From: Desulfobacterales bacterium
Lineage (GTDB): Bacteria > Desulfobacterota > Desulfobacteria > Desulfobacterales > JAUCGF01
Assembly: GCA_029940345.1 (NCBI GenBank)
Contig: JAOZRC010000433.1
Location: forward strand, 1 to 5,213
Reading direction: 5' to 3'
DNA: 5,213 nucleotides
The notes below the pieces were generated by a model. It had not been told where the DNA came from and searched no databases. It saw nothing but the letters and a program-made list of their open reading frames with translations. This document shows, one piece after another, positions 4,442-5,213 of this stretch. The first letter of the stretch is position 1; each line of letters begins with the position of its first letter. A program made the position numbers and the translations under genes.

Positions 4442-5191
4442 TTACTCTTTAACCCCGTATTCAGAAACGATCTGCTGAAATGTCCCGTTGCTTTTTATGA
4501 TTTCCAAGCCTGCATTAAAAGCATCAATTTTAGGTTGAATGCCCGGCGCCTTTTTAGAAAAGATGACATATAATTTAATCGTATCCAATGGTGGCGTGAT
4601 TGGTTCAAAGAGCTTTTTTTCATGATCGGGCAGCTTCGTCAGAATGATATGGTTGCCGACAAATTTTTCCGAAACAACCAAATCAACTTGTTTTAAAAGC
4701 AATTTTTTGAAGTTCAGCACGGGGTCCCGAGCGATGCATTTAGTTAAGAAGTCAGCCTTGTCAAAGGCTTCCGGGTTGGCGTAACCACGTATAATACCAA
4801 TTCGATAGGGCTTCAGGTCTTCATAATTCTTCCAGGTGATCGGCTGATCTTTCCTCTTGAAAAAGACAATCGGACATTCGAGGTAAGGATCCGAGTAATG
4901 ATATATTTGGGCGCGTTCGTCGGTGTAATAGGCATTGGGGGCGGCATCGAATTCGCCTTTTTTAACTTTTTCCAAACATTGCACCCAGGCTTTTACAAAA
5001 AAATTCACCTTCCATCCCTGACTGGCATACGCGGCAGCAACGATTTTACCAGATAACCCATAGTCAGGCAAGAATTGATCATAGTATGGCGGCCAAGCCA
5101 ACGAAACGAGATTGACTGTTTTTTCCTGGGCTGTCGCACCGATGACGCTGCCTGATAATAGACAAATTATGATAATAAAGATTTTTTTCAT
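4442..5191 (-). CDS. Periplasmic solute-binding protein, family 3 (amino-acid-type)
   Basis: A 249-residue protein starting at ATG 5191, preceded by AGGAGG (5196-5201 on the plus strand) with four bases between, so the start is secure. Residues 1-21 form a signal peptide (KK, a hydrophobic run, then GATA) cut before Gln22, with no lipobox. The mature chain shows the family-3 bilobed binding-protein layout: LVSLAWPPYYD early (28-38), KKGEFDAAPNAYYTDERAQIYHYSDPYL (77-104), then a second lobe with PYRIGIIRGY (128-137), and a C-terminal helix KSNGTFQQIVSEYG. The length is normal. Such proteins bind amino acids or other small polar ligands, but here no permease or ATPase is adjacent within the window, so ligand and partner are unknown; orphan members can also serve sensory systems. 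It is convergent with the thi operon. No clear terminator follows its stop: TTAAAG/CTTTAA (4432-4452) is weak and lacks a U run. Confidence 0.88.
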   Translation of the reverse strand: MKKIFIIIICLLSGSVIGATAQEKTVNLVSLAWPPYYDQFLPDYGLSGKIVAAAYASQGWKVNFFVKAWVQCLEKVKKGEFDAAPNAYYTDERAQIYHYSDPYLECPIVFFKRKDQPITWKNYEDLKPYRIGIIRGYANPEAFDKADFLTKCIARDPVLNFKKLLLKQVDLVVSEKFVGNHIILTKLPDHEKKLFEPITPPLDTIKLYVIFSKKAPGIQPKIDAFNAGLEIIKSNGTFQQIVSEYGVKE

Positions 5192-5213
5192 GGTACCTCC
5201 TAATAATTTGTTA

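Noticed and set aside
1..5213. CRISPR array, tRNA, rRNA, transposase or prophage genes
   Set aside because: No regularly spaced repeats, no cloverleaf-like segment and no transposase or phage motifs were seen in any frame. The two 91-bp repeats are 4.2 kb apart and not array-like.

Overview
The window looks like chromosome of a Gram-negative bacterium with moderate, slightly AT-leaning base composition. Two encoded solute-binding proteins carry classic Sec signal peptides without a lipobox cysteine, which implies a periplasm. Nothing fixes the phylum. The orphan family-3 binding protein, the lone crotonase and the relic-rich intergenic DNA would suit a Desulfobacterota-like (deltaproteobacterial) or related environmental genome, but that is a guess from style and not a demonstrated assignment.

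Layout, left to right. Positions 1-416 hold no secure gene. They contain a rho-independent terminator of an off-window gene, the first copy of a 91-bp repeat, minus-strand reading frames that look like gene debris, and the leader of the first gene with a 12-bp palindrome. Positions 417-1199 encode an enoyl-CoA hydratase of the AUH (methylglutaconyl-CoA hydratase)-like crotonase subgroup, apparently monocistronic, followed by a degenerate palindromic element and a terminator. Positions 1368-1535 carry a truncated MazE-type antitoxin with no toxin partner; a good promoter for the next operon overlaps its stop codon.

The core of the window (about 1532-4271) is a thiamin-pyrimidine uptake operon. 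It has a complete TPP riboswitch (1573-1663), then an ABC ATPase (ThiZ-like), a permease (ThiX-like) and a periplasmic NMT1/THI5-family binding protein (ThiY-like), tightly packed or overlapping. TPP in the cell should shut the operon off. The sequence downstream of the aptamer suggests how: a pyrimidine tract can pair either with the aptamer's 3' strand or with a Shine-Dalgarno sequence that copies that strand. The codon placed correctly after that Shine-Dalgarno is AUA, so the ATPase has no canonical start at the expected place. A 29-codon frame overlaps the thiY stop; its first residues resemble the start of ThiS, and it runs into a double-hairpin repeat, as if a fourth operon gene had been cut off.

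The right end (4316-5213) holds the second copy of the 91-bp repeat and, on the minus strand, an orphan family-3 periplasmic binding protein convergent with the thi operon. The most interesting observations are the riboswitch expression platform with its AUA start problem, the possible ThiS remnant, and the paired hairpin/T-run/91-bp repeat units flanking the segment.
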